Shown: positions 17,325 to 26,255, counted from the first letter of the stretch. The stretch is DNA of 64,000 nt from Archaeoglobaceae archaeon (GCA_027028145.1 JALVJV010000019.1:124001-188000), one strand, 5' to 3'. Numbers and translations: made by a program. The notes: generated from the sequence alone by a model not told the origin.

Positions 17325-17357
17325 AAGTTTAAAATCTGTTAGATGATCTTCTAACAG
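17325..17357. promoter_or_regulatory. cooS promoter with a perfect inverted repeat
   Basis: The TATA-like stretch AAGTTTAAAA covers 17325-17334. Directly after it comes CTGTTAGA (17336-17343), six bases TGATCT, then TCTAACAG (17350-17357), a perfect inverted repeat with 8-base arms. Its place over the presumed transcription start, next to a divergent one-component regulator, is typical of an archaeal repressor operator. The ribosome site GGGGGTGA follows at 17362-17369. Confidence 0.65.
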
Positions 17358-17373
17358 TAGCGGGGGTGAAAGG

Positions 17374-19185
17374 TTGGAGGTAGCGAATCCCGACTTCAGG
17401 GAGTTAGTTGAGATAGCGAAGGGTAAGGGCTTGGATACACCGCACACAAGGTTTGAAAAGCAACAGCCGAAGTGCAAATTCGGAAAGAGCGGAGTTTGTT
17501 GTAGCATGTGTTCGGAAGGGCCCTGCAGAATTACGGAAAAGTCGCCATACGGAGTTTGCGGACTAAATGCGGATCAGATAGTCGCGAAGAACTTTCTGAG
17601 GAGGGTTGCCGCCGGAACAGCCTGCTACATCCACGTTTGCGAAAACACCGCGAGGGCTTTGGCTTACGCTGAGGTTAAGGATGAAAGGAAGCTGAGGGAA
17701 GTCTGCGAAACGCTTGGAATAGAGCCAAATGCGGTTGCGTTGAGTGAGTTCGTTCTGAACGATATATACAAGCCGAGATGGGAAGAGAGCGAGATAGTCC
17801 GGAAGCTTGCGCCGGAGAAGAGGTTGGAAGTCTACAGAAGGCTCGGCATACTGCCGGGAGGAGCTAAGGCTGAAATCGTCGACGCGTTGGTTAAGACCTC
17901 AACGAACCTCAATGCGAACGTCGTAGATATGCTTCTCCACGTTCTTAGGCTCGGGCTGACCGTTGGCTACGTTGCTTTGAGGATGAACGTCTGGATGAAC
18001 GACGCAATATTTGGAACGCCGAGCATAGAAACGCTCGAAAGTGGTGTGGGTGCGATAGATCCAAATTACGTCAACATAATGACGACCGGACATCAGAGCG
18101 CTTTGCAGAAGGCCGTGATAGAGGTGGCTTCGAGCGAAAAGATGCAGAAACTTGCGAGGGATGTCGGTGCTAAGGGGGTTAGAGTGATAGGAGCGACGTG
18201 CGTCGGGCAGGATCTACAGAGCAGATGGAATGCCCTGAAGGGCACGTGCTTCATCGGACAGTGCGCGAACAACTTCGGAACAGAACCTTTGGTAGCGAGC
18301 GGTTTGATAGATGCGGTGGTTTCGGAATTCAACTGCACTTTCCCCGGCTTGACGAGGATAGCGAAATCCGAAGGGGTTAAGCTGATAGCGATAGACGACG
18401 TGGCGCTTTTGGAAGGTGCCGAACTCGTAAGCTGGTCGCCCGAAAAGGCTAAGGAAGTTGCCGAGAGGGTTGTGGAGCTCGCGATAGATTCCTTTAAGGA
18501 GAGAAGCAGAGCCGAAAGGAGAGGAACCACTAAGAAGGCGACAGTAGGATTTACGGAAGAATTCGTTAGGGAGAATGCGGACAAGATCCTCGAAGTCATA
18601 GCCGAAGGAAAGATAAAGGGAGTTGCGGCCGTTGTGGGATGTTCAAATCTCACGAGCGGTGGGCACGACGTCCTAATCAGAGATCTGACAAAGGAACTGC
18701 TTAGGAGAGATATACTCGTCTGGTCCGCCGGATGCTCGTCTTACGCCTTGCAGTCCTTGGGCTTCATGAGTGAAGAGGGATTCGAACATGCGGGAGATGG
18801 GATTAGAGAGGTCTGCGGTGAACTTGGATTGCCTCCGGTCTGGGACTTCGGAATGTGCATGAGCATAGCGAGGATCGAGCTTTCGGCTGAATACATCGCA
18901 GAAAGGCTCGGAGTTGATTTGCCGGATTTGCCGGTCGTCGTATCGGCACCGCAATGGCTTGAAGAACAGGCTTTGGGAGACGGGGCGTTTGCACTTAGTT
19001 GCGGATTCCTACTGCATGTATATCCAGATCCGTTCGTAAAGGGTTCGAAGCTCGTAACAAGGATACTCACGGAAGAACTGCCGAGCTTAACCGGCGGTAG
19101 GCTGTTCGTTGAGAGGGATGCGGTCAAAATTGCGGATGTTATGGAGAGGCACATAGAGGAGAAGAGGAAGAAATTGGGTTTATAG
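17374..19185 (+). CDS. cooS: Ni-dependent carbon monoxide dehydrogenase catalytic subunit
   Basis: The 603-residue enzyme starts at a TTG with ribosome site GGGGGTGA. The N-terminal cysteines CKFGKSGVCCSMCSEGPC form the B and D clusters. The NiFe C-cluster ligands are visible as TGHQSALQ (His), GATCVGQD, FIGQCANN, VVGCSNLTSGG, SAGCSSYALQ and FGMCMSIAR. It interconverts CO and CO2 with release of electrons. It stands alone: no cooF, hydrogenase or CODH/ACS subunits flank it, and cydAA' begins 70 bases downstream. Monomeric clustering and length fit the bacterial-type CooS found in Archaeoglobus. Confidence 0.97.
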   Translation: MEVANPDFRELVEIAKGKGLDTPHTRFEKQQPKCKFGKSGVCCSMCSEGPCRITEKSPYGVCGLNADQIVAKNFLRRVAAGTACYIHVCENTARALAYAEVKDERKLREVCETLGIEPNAVALSEFVLNDIYKPRWEESEIVRKLAPEKRLEVYRRLGILPGGAKAEIVDALVKTSTNLNANVVDMLLHVLRLGLTVGYVALRMNVWMNDAIFGTPSIETLESGVGAIDPNYVNIMTTGHQSALQKAVIEVASSEKMQKLARDVGAKGVRVIGATCVGQDLQSRWNALKGTCFIGQCANNFGTEPLVASGLIDAVVSEFNCTFPGLTRIAKSEGVKLIAIDDVALLEGAELVSWSPEKAKEVAERVVELAIDSFKERSRAERRGTTKKATVGFTEEFVRENADKILEVIAEGKIKGVAAVVGCSNLTSGGHDVLIRDLTKELLRRDILVWSAGCSSYALQSLGFMSEEGFEHAGDGIREVCGELGLPPVWDFGMCMSIARIELSAEYIAERLGVDLPDLPVVVSAPQWLEEQALGDGAFALSCGFLLHVYPDPFVKGSKLVTRILTEELPSLTGGRLFVERDAVKIADVMERHIEEKRKKLGL

Positions 19186-19193
19186 TCAGCAAA

Positions 19194-19224
19194 ATATTTA
19201 TATTGTCATCATACGTATTATGAT
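19194..19224. promoter_or_regulatory. cydA promoter with an ATCATA-N5-TATGAT inverted repeat
   Basis: A TATA-like stretch (ATATTTATATTG, 19194-19205) lies between cooS and cydA. Close after it, ATCATA (19208-19213) and TATGAT (19219-19224) are inverted around CGTAT, covering the expected transcription start. The ribosome site GGTGGTGG precedes the ATG at 19256. A regulator of the oxygen reductase could bind here, but none is identified. Confidence 0.45.
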
Positions 19225-19255
19225 AATGACTTCCATATTTTTTGGTGGTGGTTAG

Positions 19256-20761
19256 ATGGACTGGGCGAGCTATCCGGCCTTCGGTGATAGGGTTCTCTCG
19301 ATGATAGGCATCGAAATCCACTGGCTGATACTCCAATACGTCTTAGGGCTTCCTTTAATGGCCGTAATAGCGGAGATTATATGGCTGAAAACTAAGAATG
19401 AGAAATGGCTCAAGATTTCGAGAACCCTCGCAAAGGGTTTCGTAATGGTCTTTGCCGTCGGTGCGGCGATGGGGACAGCGTCGGAATTCGGCTTAGTCCT
19501 GCTTTGGCCCAATTTAACTGAAGCCGCCGGTAAATACATATTCTTCCCCCTCTACGCCGAGGTCTTCGCATTCCTAATGGAAGTCATATTCGTTTACATG
19601 TTCTACTACGCTTGGAAGAAGCTACCGGCTAAAGCGCATATAATCGTGGGTATCCTCGCCATAACCGGCGCTTGGTTCTCCGCAACGATGATCGTTAGCG
19701 TAAACAGCTACATGCAGGCTCCCACCGGAATATTGATCGGGGATTACGGGCACGGATATCCCAAGCTAACTCTGTTCGTTCCGAACGACATCGTCTCAGC
19801 TTTGAACGTCAAAGCGTTGCAAAACGCTGGAATGGACGTTCTCGGGAAGACCAAAGACAGCGTGATCGTAGCTCTACCGTGTTCGATAGTCAGGCAAATC
19901 GTTTCGGACGCCTTCAGCGGTAAGATCATTAGGGATAGCGTTCTATACGGTTTTCTAACCGCTCAGGCTAAGGAAAAACTGGCAAACGTTCCCGTTAAGG
20001 TCGTTCTCGATGCAATAATGTGGAACACCGTAAAGCACTTCGGAGTTTACACAATCACATTCCAGTCTCCGGTATTCGAGGCTTCGGTTTTACACGCCAT
20101 TATGGCTGGAATAACCGTTTCGGCTTTCACGGCACTCGCGTTCTACGCTTATTCGGCGTATAGGAGGAATAAGGATGTCGCAAAGCTTGGATTCAAGTAT
20201 TCGCTGGCGTTTGCAACCATCGCTATAATCCTGCAGGGTTTGGTGACGGGACACGAGATGGGCGTTGCCGTTGCGGAGTGGAACAGGGAGAAGTTCGCGG
20301 CGATACTCGAAGGATCACCGAAGTTCTTAAAGTCCATCGAGCTGTTATTAGCTTACGGGAATCCGAACGCAAAATACGTCGAATATTCGGAGATTCCAAA
20401 CGCTCTGAGACCGCCGACGATAATTCACACGCTTTACTACTTAAAGATCGGCTTAGCCGTGGCTTTGGCTGTAACCGCTCTGGTTCTTGTTTATATAGTG
20501 TTCATCAAAAAGAAGGAGCCGTATTCACCCTACCTGCTTGCGCTACCGGTTGTGGCACAGGTTGTAAGCTTTCTGGGATGGGCCGTTAGAGAAATAGGAA
20601 GAAAGCCATGGACGATATACGGAATAATGGACGTCCGAACCGCACATACGATGAATCCACCAGATACCGTTACAGCTGGACTCATCGCCCTATACTTCGT
20701 TGTTCTGCTTGTAGCGTTGGGTTACGGAATTTACAGATTCCTCTGGAGGTGTGAGGGATGA
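19256..20761 (+). CDS. cydA: Cytochrome bd-type oxygen reductase, CydA subunit
   Basis: The 501-residue protein has about nine to ten membrane helices. His in GIEIHWLILQ (residue 22) fits the high-spin heme ligand. PLYAEVFAFLMEVIF carries the two Glu of the proton path, VLHAIMAG the low-spin heme His, and GWAVREIGRKPW the conserved Glu and GRxPW motif. The position matching the E. coli low-spin heme Met (FRIMVGLG) reads YYLKIGLA by eye, so that Met seems absent. The ATGA overlap with the next gene indicates an operon. The enzyme would reduce O2 at the membrane, likely for oxygen defence in an anaerobe. Confidence 0.9.
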   Translation: MDWASYPAFGDRVLSMIGIEIHWLILQYVLGLPLMAVIAEIIWLKTKNEKWLKISRTLAKGFVMVFAVGAAMGTASEFGLVLLWPNLTEAAGKYIFFPLYAEVFAFLMEVIFVYMFYYAWKKLPAKAHIIVGILAITGAWFSATMIVSVNSYMQAPTGILIGDYGHGYPKLTLFVPNDIVSALNVKALQNAGMDVLGKTKDSVIVALPCSIVRQIVSDAFSGKIIRDSVLYGFLTAQAKEKLANVPVKVVLDAIMWNTVKHFGVYTITFQSPVFEASVLHAIMAGITVSAFTALAFYAYSAYRRNKDVAKLGFKYSLAFATIAIILQGLVTGHEMGVAVAEWNREKFAAILEGSPKFLKSIELLLAYGNPNAKYVEYSEIPNALRPPTIIHTLYYLKIGLAVALAVTALVLVYIVFIKKKEPYSPYLLALPVVAQVVSFLGWAVREIGRKPWTIYGIMDVRTAHTMNPPDTVTAGLIALYFVVLLVALGYGIYRFLWRCEG

Positions 20762-21879
20762 TTCTGGAGTTTTTAGCCGTAACTCTGGGTCTGCACGTTA
20801 TGCTCGTCAACCTGGGCATCGGACTCTCGGCTGTGATACCGTTCATGAAGAGGAAGGGCGAAAGGGAGGGCGACGAATATCTCTTGAAAACGTCGAGAAA
20901 CCTCATGAAGTTCTACGCCTCAGCATACGCGCTTGCCGGCGTATTCGGAACGGCATTCACGGTTTTCCTGCTGAGCTACTACCCATCCTTCATAGGCTTG
21001 GCTGGAAATCTGATGTTCGTCCCGTTCGGATTATCGATACTGCTGATAGCCCTACACTTCCTATCGTTAACCCTATACTGGTATGGATGGGACAAGTTCA
21101 AGCAGGAGACTCACTTCGCGATAGGACTGGTCATGATGTCTTCGGCGATACTGATACCGCTGGGATTCAGAGCGGTGTTCGGATTTCTGAACGTTCCGAT
21201 GGGGCTTGAATTGCAACCGAAGCTACATCTAAACGTCCTGAAGGCTTTGACGAATCCGACTTTCTTGGCTCTATACCCCAAATCCATACTTGCCTCCCTA
21301 TCAGCTACTTTCTTGGTTCTTGCTTCGGTGTTCGCCTACAAATACACGAAGGGCGACGAGAGGGCATACGAGTTGGCTGAGAAATTCGCGAAGCTGGGAT
21401 TGATAGCTCTAACGCTTACGGCGGTGTTGGGCATCGCCTACGCTGAAACACTGAATCTCTATGCAAACTACAAGTTCTCAAATGCGTTCGGATCTCTTCT
21501 GGGGATAAGGGCTGAATACGACCTAAGCTGGATCTTGGCGATAAAAATGACGCTGATCGCAATTCAGTTCGCCGCATTGGGAATCTTCCTGCTCAGAAAG
21601 AACTTCAGAGCTTTAATTCCTGCGGGTTTCTTGGCTTTGGCTGGGGTTTTCCTCGGAGAAATGCTGAACGCATTCAGTCAGTATCCCTACCTGATCGCCG
21701 AGGTTTCGGTTATACCGGAAAACGTCAGAGTGGCGCTGGCGGACGTTATAAATCTGGCGAAGCCGAATCCGCTTACAACCATGGAAAGCCTGTATCTGCT
21801 AACGCTGGCGTTTTTAATTCCGCTTCTGATTTCGTCGGTCTTGTTAGTGTATTTGGTTGTCAAGCCGGAGAGCTCTTAA
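20758..21879 (+). CDS. CydA' - second CydA-like subunit replacing CydB
   Basis: The 373-residue membrane protein is not a CydB. Its first 120 residues follow the CydA pattern (LGLHVMLVNLGIGLSAVIPF with a His, then GVFGTAFTVFLLSYYPSFIG). It lacks the GRxPW motif, and hydrophobic residues stand where CydA has the paired Glu. This matches the CydAA' arrangement described for archaeal members of the bd superfamily, in which a degenerate CydA copy is the partner. It overlaps cydA by four bases. Confidence 0.82.
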   Translation: MILEFLAVTLGLHVMLVNLGIGLSAVIPFMKRKGEREGDEYLLKTSRNLMKFYASAYALAGVFGTAFTVFLLSYYPSFIGLAGNLMFVPFGLSILLIALHFLSLTLYWYGWDKFKQETHFAIGLVMMSSAILIPLGFRAVFGFLNVPMGLELQPKLHLNVLKALTNPTFLALYPKSILASLSATFLVLASVFAYKYTKGDERAYELAEKFAKLGLIALTLTAVLGIAYAETLNLYANYKFSNAFGSLLGIRAEYDLSWILAIKMTLIAIQFAALGIFLLRKNFRALIPAGFLALAGVFLGEMLNAFSQYPYLIAEVSVIPENVRVALADVINLAKPNPLTTMESLYLLTLAFLIPLLISSVLLVYLVVKPESS

Positions 21880-21887
21880 TATTTAAA

Positions 21888-21904
21888 ATTTTTATAAATT
21901 TTTT
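21888..21904 (+). terminator. T-tract termination region after cydAA'
   Basis: Two runs of T (five at about 21889-21893 and six at about 21899-21904) follow the cydA' stop without any stem, which is the usual form of an archaeal terminator. A small hairpin, TGATCC-TTC-GGATCA, follows at 21915-21929 before the tRNA. Confidence 0.4.
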
Positions 21905-21953
21905 AAACTTGAATTGATCCTTCGGATCAGTAGTTAAAATGCAAAAGAAGTTA

Positions 21954-22024
21954 AGCCAGGGCCCGGATTCGAACCGGGGTCAGGGGATCTGCAGTCCCCC
22001 GCATAGCCCCTCTGCCACCCTGGC
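21954..22024 (-). tRNA. tRNA-Cys (anticodon GCA)
   Basis: The 71-base cloverleaf pairs acceptor GCCAGGG with CCCTGGC. It has a 3-bp D stem (GCA/TGC), anticodon stem GGGGA/TCCCC with loop CTGCAGA (anticodon GCA), a 4-base variable region and T stem CCCGG/CCGGG around TTCGAAT. The discriminator is U73, as expected for Cys. No intron and no encoded CCA are present. A TATA box (CTTATATATC on this strand) lies about 26 bases upstream near 22046-22056. Confidence 0.97.
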
Positions 22025-22147
22025 TTAATCGATACGTATAGCAAGTGATATATAAGGGTTGTGGAAAGCTCCGAATGAGATGAGAATTTTATATAAATCT
22101 ACCTCCACTCGAAGCCACAAATAGAAAAGCTTATATTTATCTTATCC

Positions 22148-22159
22148 TTATCATGATAA
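22148..22159. promoter_or_regulatory. TTATCATGATAA palindrome upstream of the UPF0058 gene
   Basis: TTATCATGATAA is a perfect 12-base palindrome just downstream of a TATA-like CTTATATTTATC (22127-22138). A second TATA-like TTTTATATAAATC sits at about 22089-22101. The gene starts only at 22282, so a leader of over 100 bases, or an unseen small transcript, is implied. No RNA structure was recognised in the 22025-22281 gap. Confidence 0.35.
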
Positions 22160-22281
22160 TAGTAATCTTAAACTTGTTATTATATTAATGCGTATGTATG
22201 ACACTGTATGTAATCAAATTTTTCAAGCAATAAATTTTTTTAGTGATTCGTCGACAGTCTAACTGCATACGGGTGATAGAC

Positions 22282-22548
22282 ATGCACAAGGAGGAGATCG
22301 TGCTTTTGCATTTGGCGTTATTTCACGTAAAGAGATTATTCGAGGATGCTGGCATTGCAAATGGACACTTCAAGCAGTATGACGAACTCGGCGTGCAACC
22401 GGTGCATATACATAAGAGCAAAGCGGATCATAAAAAAGCAATAATGCTGTTGTGTAAAGGTATTTCGGAGATATTCAAGGAGAGTCCGCCGGAAGATATT
22501 TTGAAGAACCCGAAGATTCAGGAACTGCTTGAGTCTATTGCCCCTTGA
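22282..22548 (+). CDS. UPF0058 family protein
   Basis: From the ATG at 22282 (HKEEIVLLHLALFHVKRLFE) the protein is 88 residues; an in-frame GTG at 22243 adds 13 residues unlike the family and is less likely. The helical sequence with LGVQPVHIHKSKADHKKAI matches archaeal UPF0058, whose function is unknown. It overlaps the convergent rimI-like gene by 14 bases. Confidence 0.8.
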   Translation: MHKEEIVLLHLALFHVKRLFEDAGIANGHFKQYDELGVQPVHIHKSKADHKKAIMLLCKGISEIFKESPPEDILKNPKIQELLESIAP

Positions 22549-22972
22549 GGTCTAAAGCCATTAGATAGGCGTCTTCACCATCGTTGTAGTAGTTTGGGAT
22601 CACATCGATGATCTTAAATCCATTTTTTTTATACAGTCTTTGAGCTACAACGTTTGAAACCCTGACCTCAAGCAGTATCCTTTCCTTTCCCCTCTGCCTA
22701 CATCTTTCTATTGCCGCCTTGAGCAGTTTACTTCCGATTCCCTTCCCCCTAAACTCCCTCTTTACGGCGAAGGATATTATCTTAGCCTCCCTGCCGTAGT
22801 CAACCAGTGCTATGTATCCCACAACCGTTCCGCCCAGATCGGCTACTATCAGATCGCTCCCAAATGTTACGTAAATGTATGCATCGTAGACGGGATTTCT
22901 ATCTCCGAATGCTTCCGCATCTATCGCAACTATGTCCTTAAAATCCCTAACCTCGTAATCCCTAATCACCAC
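22535..22972 (-). CDS. rimI: RimI-like protein N-acetyltransferase
   Basis: The GTG at 22972 gives about 145 residues, the usual length of archaeal RimI/Ard1. The frame stays open upstream but would run through the divergent promoter. Acetyl-CoA loop: KREFRGKGIGSKLLKAAI. Substrate-side motif: EVRVSNVVAQRLYKKNGF, followed by IPNYYNDGEDAYLMALDL, diagnostic for RimI. It acetylates protein N termini or ribosomal proteins. Confidence 0.85.
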   Translation of the reverse strand: MVIRDYEVRDFKDIVAIDAEAFGDRNPVYDAYIYVTFGSDLIVADLGGTVVGYIALVDYGREAKIISFAVKREFRGKGIGSKLLKAAIERCRQRGKERILLEVRVSNVVAQRLYKKNGFKIIDVIPNYYNDGEDAYLMALDLKGQ

Positions 22973-23014
22973 CGATAACACAAAACGTATTTGACTTCGA
23001 TTATTTAAGACATT

Positions 23015-23401
23015 ATGCTTTGCGACGTCATCGTGGAATTCATAGCCAAGAGATACGAAGGTAAACTCGTCGAAGTCGGAATCGGTAACTACCACTGCGT
23101 AGCTAAGAAGCTGTCGGATATGGGGTTCAAAATCGTCGCAACCGACTTTAGAGCGATAAGTGATTTGCCGGACGAAGTGGAATTCCACGTCGATGACGTA
23201 ATGGATCCGAATCTTGAGATATACGAGGGGGCGAGCCTGATCTATTCCATCAGACCTCCGCTTGAACTCTATCCATACATAGTATCCGTAGCCAAAGCGG
23301 TGAAAGCCGACTGCCTAATTCGACCCTTCGGCAACGAATTCGCAATTAATGGCAAGCTGGTAAACTACAAGGGCGAAAGATTTTACGTCTGGTTTAAATA
23401 G
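23015..23401 (+). CDS. UPF0146 family protein
   Basis: The 128-residue protein has a Rossmann-like start (LVEVGIGNYHCVAKKLSDMG, then IVATDFRAI) and DVMDPNLEIYEGASLIYSIR. This is the archaeal UPF0146 family, which looks like a reduced SAM-methyltransferase fold. No activity is known. Its promoter lies in the 42 bases separating it from rimI, and its end overlaps the convergent transporter gene by 19 bases. Confidence 0.85.
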   Translation: MLCDVIVEFIAKRYEGKLVEVGIGNYHCVAKKLSDMGFKIVATDFRAISDLPDEVEFHVDDVMDPNLEIYEGASLIYSIRPPLELYPYIVSVAKAVKADCLIRPFGNEFAINGKLVNYKGERFYVWFK

Positions 23402-24384
23402 TAGTTGTAAACCGCAGTGATCAATCCGGCGATCATCGGGGCTACGAAGAATCCAGCGACTCCTCCAACTACGGCACCTCCGATGAACGCAAGCATTAGG
23501 ACGAGGGGGTGAATCTTTGAAGTGTATCCTACGAAATATGGACGAACTATTATTTCGGGTATTATGTATAAAAACACGACTCCAAGAGTCAAAAACCAAA
23601 TTGCGGTAGTGACGCTCTTTGTGGCTAAATAAAAAGCAACCGGCAGTATGATCATCCATTCCGCGAATATCGGAATCAAAGCGGCTAAGAACATCAATCC
23701 GGAGAGGAGGGGTGTAAGGGGGATGTTGAAGAGCATGAAGTATGGTATGCTCGCAAATCCGATCATCATCGCAACCATGAAGTTCCCGAACCACAATCCC
23801 AAGAAGGTCTCGTCGATCTCCTTGACGAATTTGCCGAACTCTTCCCTTCGATCTTCCGGCAAAAGCTTTAAAGTGTTCTCGATGAACCTATCACCATCCA
23901 CTAAAGCGTAGTAGCAGACTATCGCGGATATTACGAAGTTCATGAGAAACATTACGAACTTCTTAGTTACATCGAACGCCGAAAGTTCGAATCTGCTCTT
24001 TATGAGGGCTATCAAGCTCGGAACATACTCCAAAATTTTTTTGATGTATGCATCGCTGATCCCGGCATCCTTCAGCATCTTCACGATGTTGGCTTCGAGC
24101 TCGTTCTGATGTGTGAGTATGTATATGGCTTGATTTATTCCTTGAAATATTCCGTAGAACATGAGGAAGAATATCGGAACTATTATTACGAGAGTTGCGA
24201 CGGCTGAGGATAGCAATCTGCCGATCTTCTTCTCCAATCTCTTTTTAATCGGCTTGGCTACGTATGAGAAAACTACGCCCATCACTATTCCGTCCAAAAG
24301 GGGTAGGAAGAAGTAGAACGTGAGCGCAACGATGATGATGACCGCTACAACGAGAGCGATAGCCCACTTTGTTTCGTCGTTCAA
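23383..24384 (-). CDS. AI-2E family transporter
   Basis: The 333-residue protein has about seven to eight membrane helices in the AI-2E/PerM pattern: an N-terminal pair of helices with VMGVVFSYVAKPIKKRLEKK, a central soluble segment (residues about 85-140), and glycine-rich C-terminal helices (IGGAVVGGVAGFFVAPMIAG). Family members export small molecules or ions; the AI-2 role applies to few of them. The 41 bases upstream separate it from minD on the same strand, so they may be co-transcribed. Confidence 0.85.
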   Translation of the reverse strand: MNDETKWAIALVVAVIIIVALTFYFFLPLLDGIVMGVVFSYVAKPIKKRLEKKIGRLLSSAVATLVIIVPIFFLMFYGIFQGINQAIYILTHQNELEANIVKMLKDAGISDAYIKKILEYVPSLIALIKSRFELSAFDVTKKFVMFLMNFVISAIVCYYALVDGDRFIENTLKLLPEDRREEFGKFVKEIDETFLGLWFGNFMVAMMIGFASIPYFMLFNIPLTPLLSGLMFLAALIPIFAEWMIILPVAFYLATKSVTTAIWFLTLGVVFLYIIPEIIVRPYFVGYTSKIHPLVLMLAFIGGAVVGGVAGFFVAPMIAGLITAVYNYYLNQT

Positions 24385-24425
24385 ACCGTTCCCCCCTAAA
24401 ATTTTGAATACAACGGCTTAAATCT

Positions 24426-25184
24426 TTACTTCTTGAGGAAGCTGAAAAATCCCTTCTTCTTTTCTTCGATCTTCGCTTCAACACCAGCGATCTTCGCCGC
24501 AAGCTCCCTTATAGCCTTGGATGCGGGGCAGTCCGGGGATCTTAGCACAACCGGCTGTCCGAAGGAGACCGACTTCTTCACTTCCGGATCCTCTGGAATG
24601 ACAGCTAAAACCTCTCCACCCAGTATCTTTTCTATCTCCTTTCTGTCCATTTCAAAACCGCTCTTCGTCCATCTGTTCACGACTATTCCCGTCAGCTGGG
24701 TCTTCAGTTTTTCCGCGATTATCTTCGTTTTCAGAGCGTCTGTAACTGAGGATATGTCCGGATTCACTACGAGCAACAGTTCTTCAGCCGACTCCAAACC
24801 GACGAGCGTTATCTTGCTCAAACCGGACGGACAATCGATCAACACGAACTCGGTTTTGTCCATTAACTGGGCTACGACATCCTTAACTAAGTCAGGATCG
24901 GCAGATTTAAGCCTGTCGAAGCTTAAACCGGCTGGAATGACCTTAACACCGCCTGGCCCTGTATATATAGCATCCTCAACCTTCGCCTCTCCGGCCAAAA
25001 CATCCTGCAATGTGGTTGGCATGCCCTCCATACCCAAAACGAGCTCCAAGTTAGCCATGGCAAGATCTATATCGATGAGAGTAACGTCTTTACCCAATTC
25101 GGCAAGAGCTACACCCAAATTAGCGGTGACAACCGTCTTACCGGTTCCGCCCTTGCCGGATGCGACGGCGATAACTCTCGTCAT
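24426..25184 (-). CDS. minD: MinD-type ATPase with membrane-targeting tail
   Basis: The 252-residue protein has the deviant Walker [17 protein letters not shown] (about residues 9-24), ECD-like [14 protein letters not shown] and [11 protein letters not shown]. The last residues, [13 protein letters not shown], form a basic amphipathic helix like the membrane-targeting sequence of MinD. Archaea lack MinC/MinE, and MinD proteins there position other cell-surface or chemosensory structures. It differs from the three Mrp/ferredoxin-MinD proteins at 6.8-9.2 kb in having no iron-sulfur motifs. Confidence 0.88.
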   Translation of the reverse strand: MTRVIAVASGKGGTGKTVVTANLGVALAELGKDVTLIDIDLAMANLELVLGMEGMPTTLQDVLAGEAKVEDAIYTGPGGVKVIPAGLSFDRLKSADPDLVKDVVAQLMDKTEFVLIDCPSGLSKITLVGLESAEELLLVVNPDISSVTDALKTKIIAEKLKTQLTGIVVNRWTKSGFEMDRKEIEKILGGEVLAVIPEDPEVKKSVSFGQPVVLRSPDCPASKAIRELAAKIAGVEAKIEEKKKGFFSFLKK

Positions 25185-25235
25185 TGTTACTCTGCCTAAG
25201 AAATAATTATATTTAAATTTTAGCGATTTTTATCC

Positions 25236-26255
25236 GTGAGACTTAGGGATGTCTTCGTTAGACTGCTGAGGAGATGGGGAATTGAGTCTATCTCCACTAA
25301 CATCGACAGAATAATCGAAAGCGACGACGTCCTTCAGATGATGTCCGTATGGGTAGCGAACGGTAAGGCTAACGTTTGCAGAGGACACAAGGGATTGGCT
25401 TTCGACCTGAACGGCAACAAGATCGATGCTAAGGCTCAGGCTTTCGTCGGGAGATGCGATGATGCGATATTCGGAAGGGAAGAGCTTTTGAACGAAGCCG
25501 AGAATGAATTTTTCCCCTATATAGTCGTAGATTGCTCGTTCTTCGAGAAGCACATTGAAAAGGAGAGGAGGAAACTTCTGCTTCAGATTTCGCAAACCCT
25601 CGGTGTTATAAGGAGATACATGTGGGATGAAAGGCTCGTCGTTACTGCTTTGGATTGTGGAGTTGGGGTTTACTACCCTTCAACTGCCGAATTCATAAAG
25701 GATAAGGGGATCGAAGACGTCATACTGCTCGATCCGTTCGGTGAGGAGGTATTCGAGGGGCAAAGGGCTGATTGCTACATAATAGGCGGGATAGTCGATA
25801 AGGTCGGAAACAAGACCGGCTGGACTTCGAAGATAGGAGAGATGCTTAGAAGTGAAGGGATAGAGTTCAGATCCGTGAGGATACTGCTCAGGGGGGATGT
25901 AGTGGGAGTTCCCGACAGGATAAACACGATAGCCGAGATCGTTCTTAGGGTCGTGCTCGATGGAGAGGATGTGGAATCTGCCATAAGGAGCGTTCAGAGC
26001 AGACTCGTTGCGAGATGGAGGCTTAGGAAGGAACTGCCGAAACGCACGATTCGAATAGACGTAAACGGTAAACCCTCCAGAGTTGTTAGGAAATCCGAAT
26101 TCGAAAAGTTCGACTGGCTGAATTTGGAAAGGAGGGACTTCTACGAAGTCTGCTCCGAACTTGGCTATTTGGTCATCGATGATTCGAAGCTTGAGGAAAT
26201 TGTTAAAAACGCGGAATGGGATGAGAAGAAGGGGAGGTTCGTCGTAAATGTTTAG
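25236..26255 (+). CDS. Trm10-type SPOUT tRNA (m1G9/m1A9) methyltransferase
   Basis: The 339-residue protein starts at a GTG shortly after a TATA box (TATTTAAATT near 25209-25218). The C-terminal SPOUT domain holds VILLDPFGEEVF, CYIIGGIVDKVGNKTGWTSK and LRGDVVGVPDRINTI, matching archaeal Trm10 homologues that methylate N1 of purine 9 in tRNA. The N-terminal 120 residues are an archaeal extension. It overlaps hisA by eight bases. Confidence 0.85.
   Translation: MRLRDVFVRLLRRWGIESISTNIDRIIESDDVLQMMSVWVANGKANVCRGHKGLAFDLNGNKIDAKAQAFVGRCDDAIFGREELLNEAENEFFPYIVVDCSFFEKHIEKERRKLLLQISQTLGVIRRYMWDERLVVTALDCGVGVYYPSTAEFIKDKGIEDVILLDPFGEEVFEGQRADCYIIGGIVDKVGNKTGWTSKIGEMLRSEGIEFRSVRILLRGDVVGVPDRINTIAEIVLRVVLDGEDVESAIRSVQSRLVARWRLRKELPKRTIRIDVNGKPSRVVRKSEFEKFDWLNLERRDFYEVCSELGYLVIDDSKLEEIVKNAEWDEKKGRFVVNV

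Noticed and set aside
21915-21929. Small hairpin TGATCC-TTC-GGATCA as a riboswitch or attenuator
   Set aside because: It is only six pairs, lies after a gene end and before a tRNA on the other strand; at most part of a termination region.
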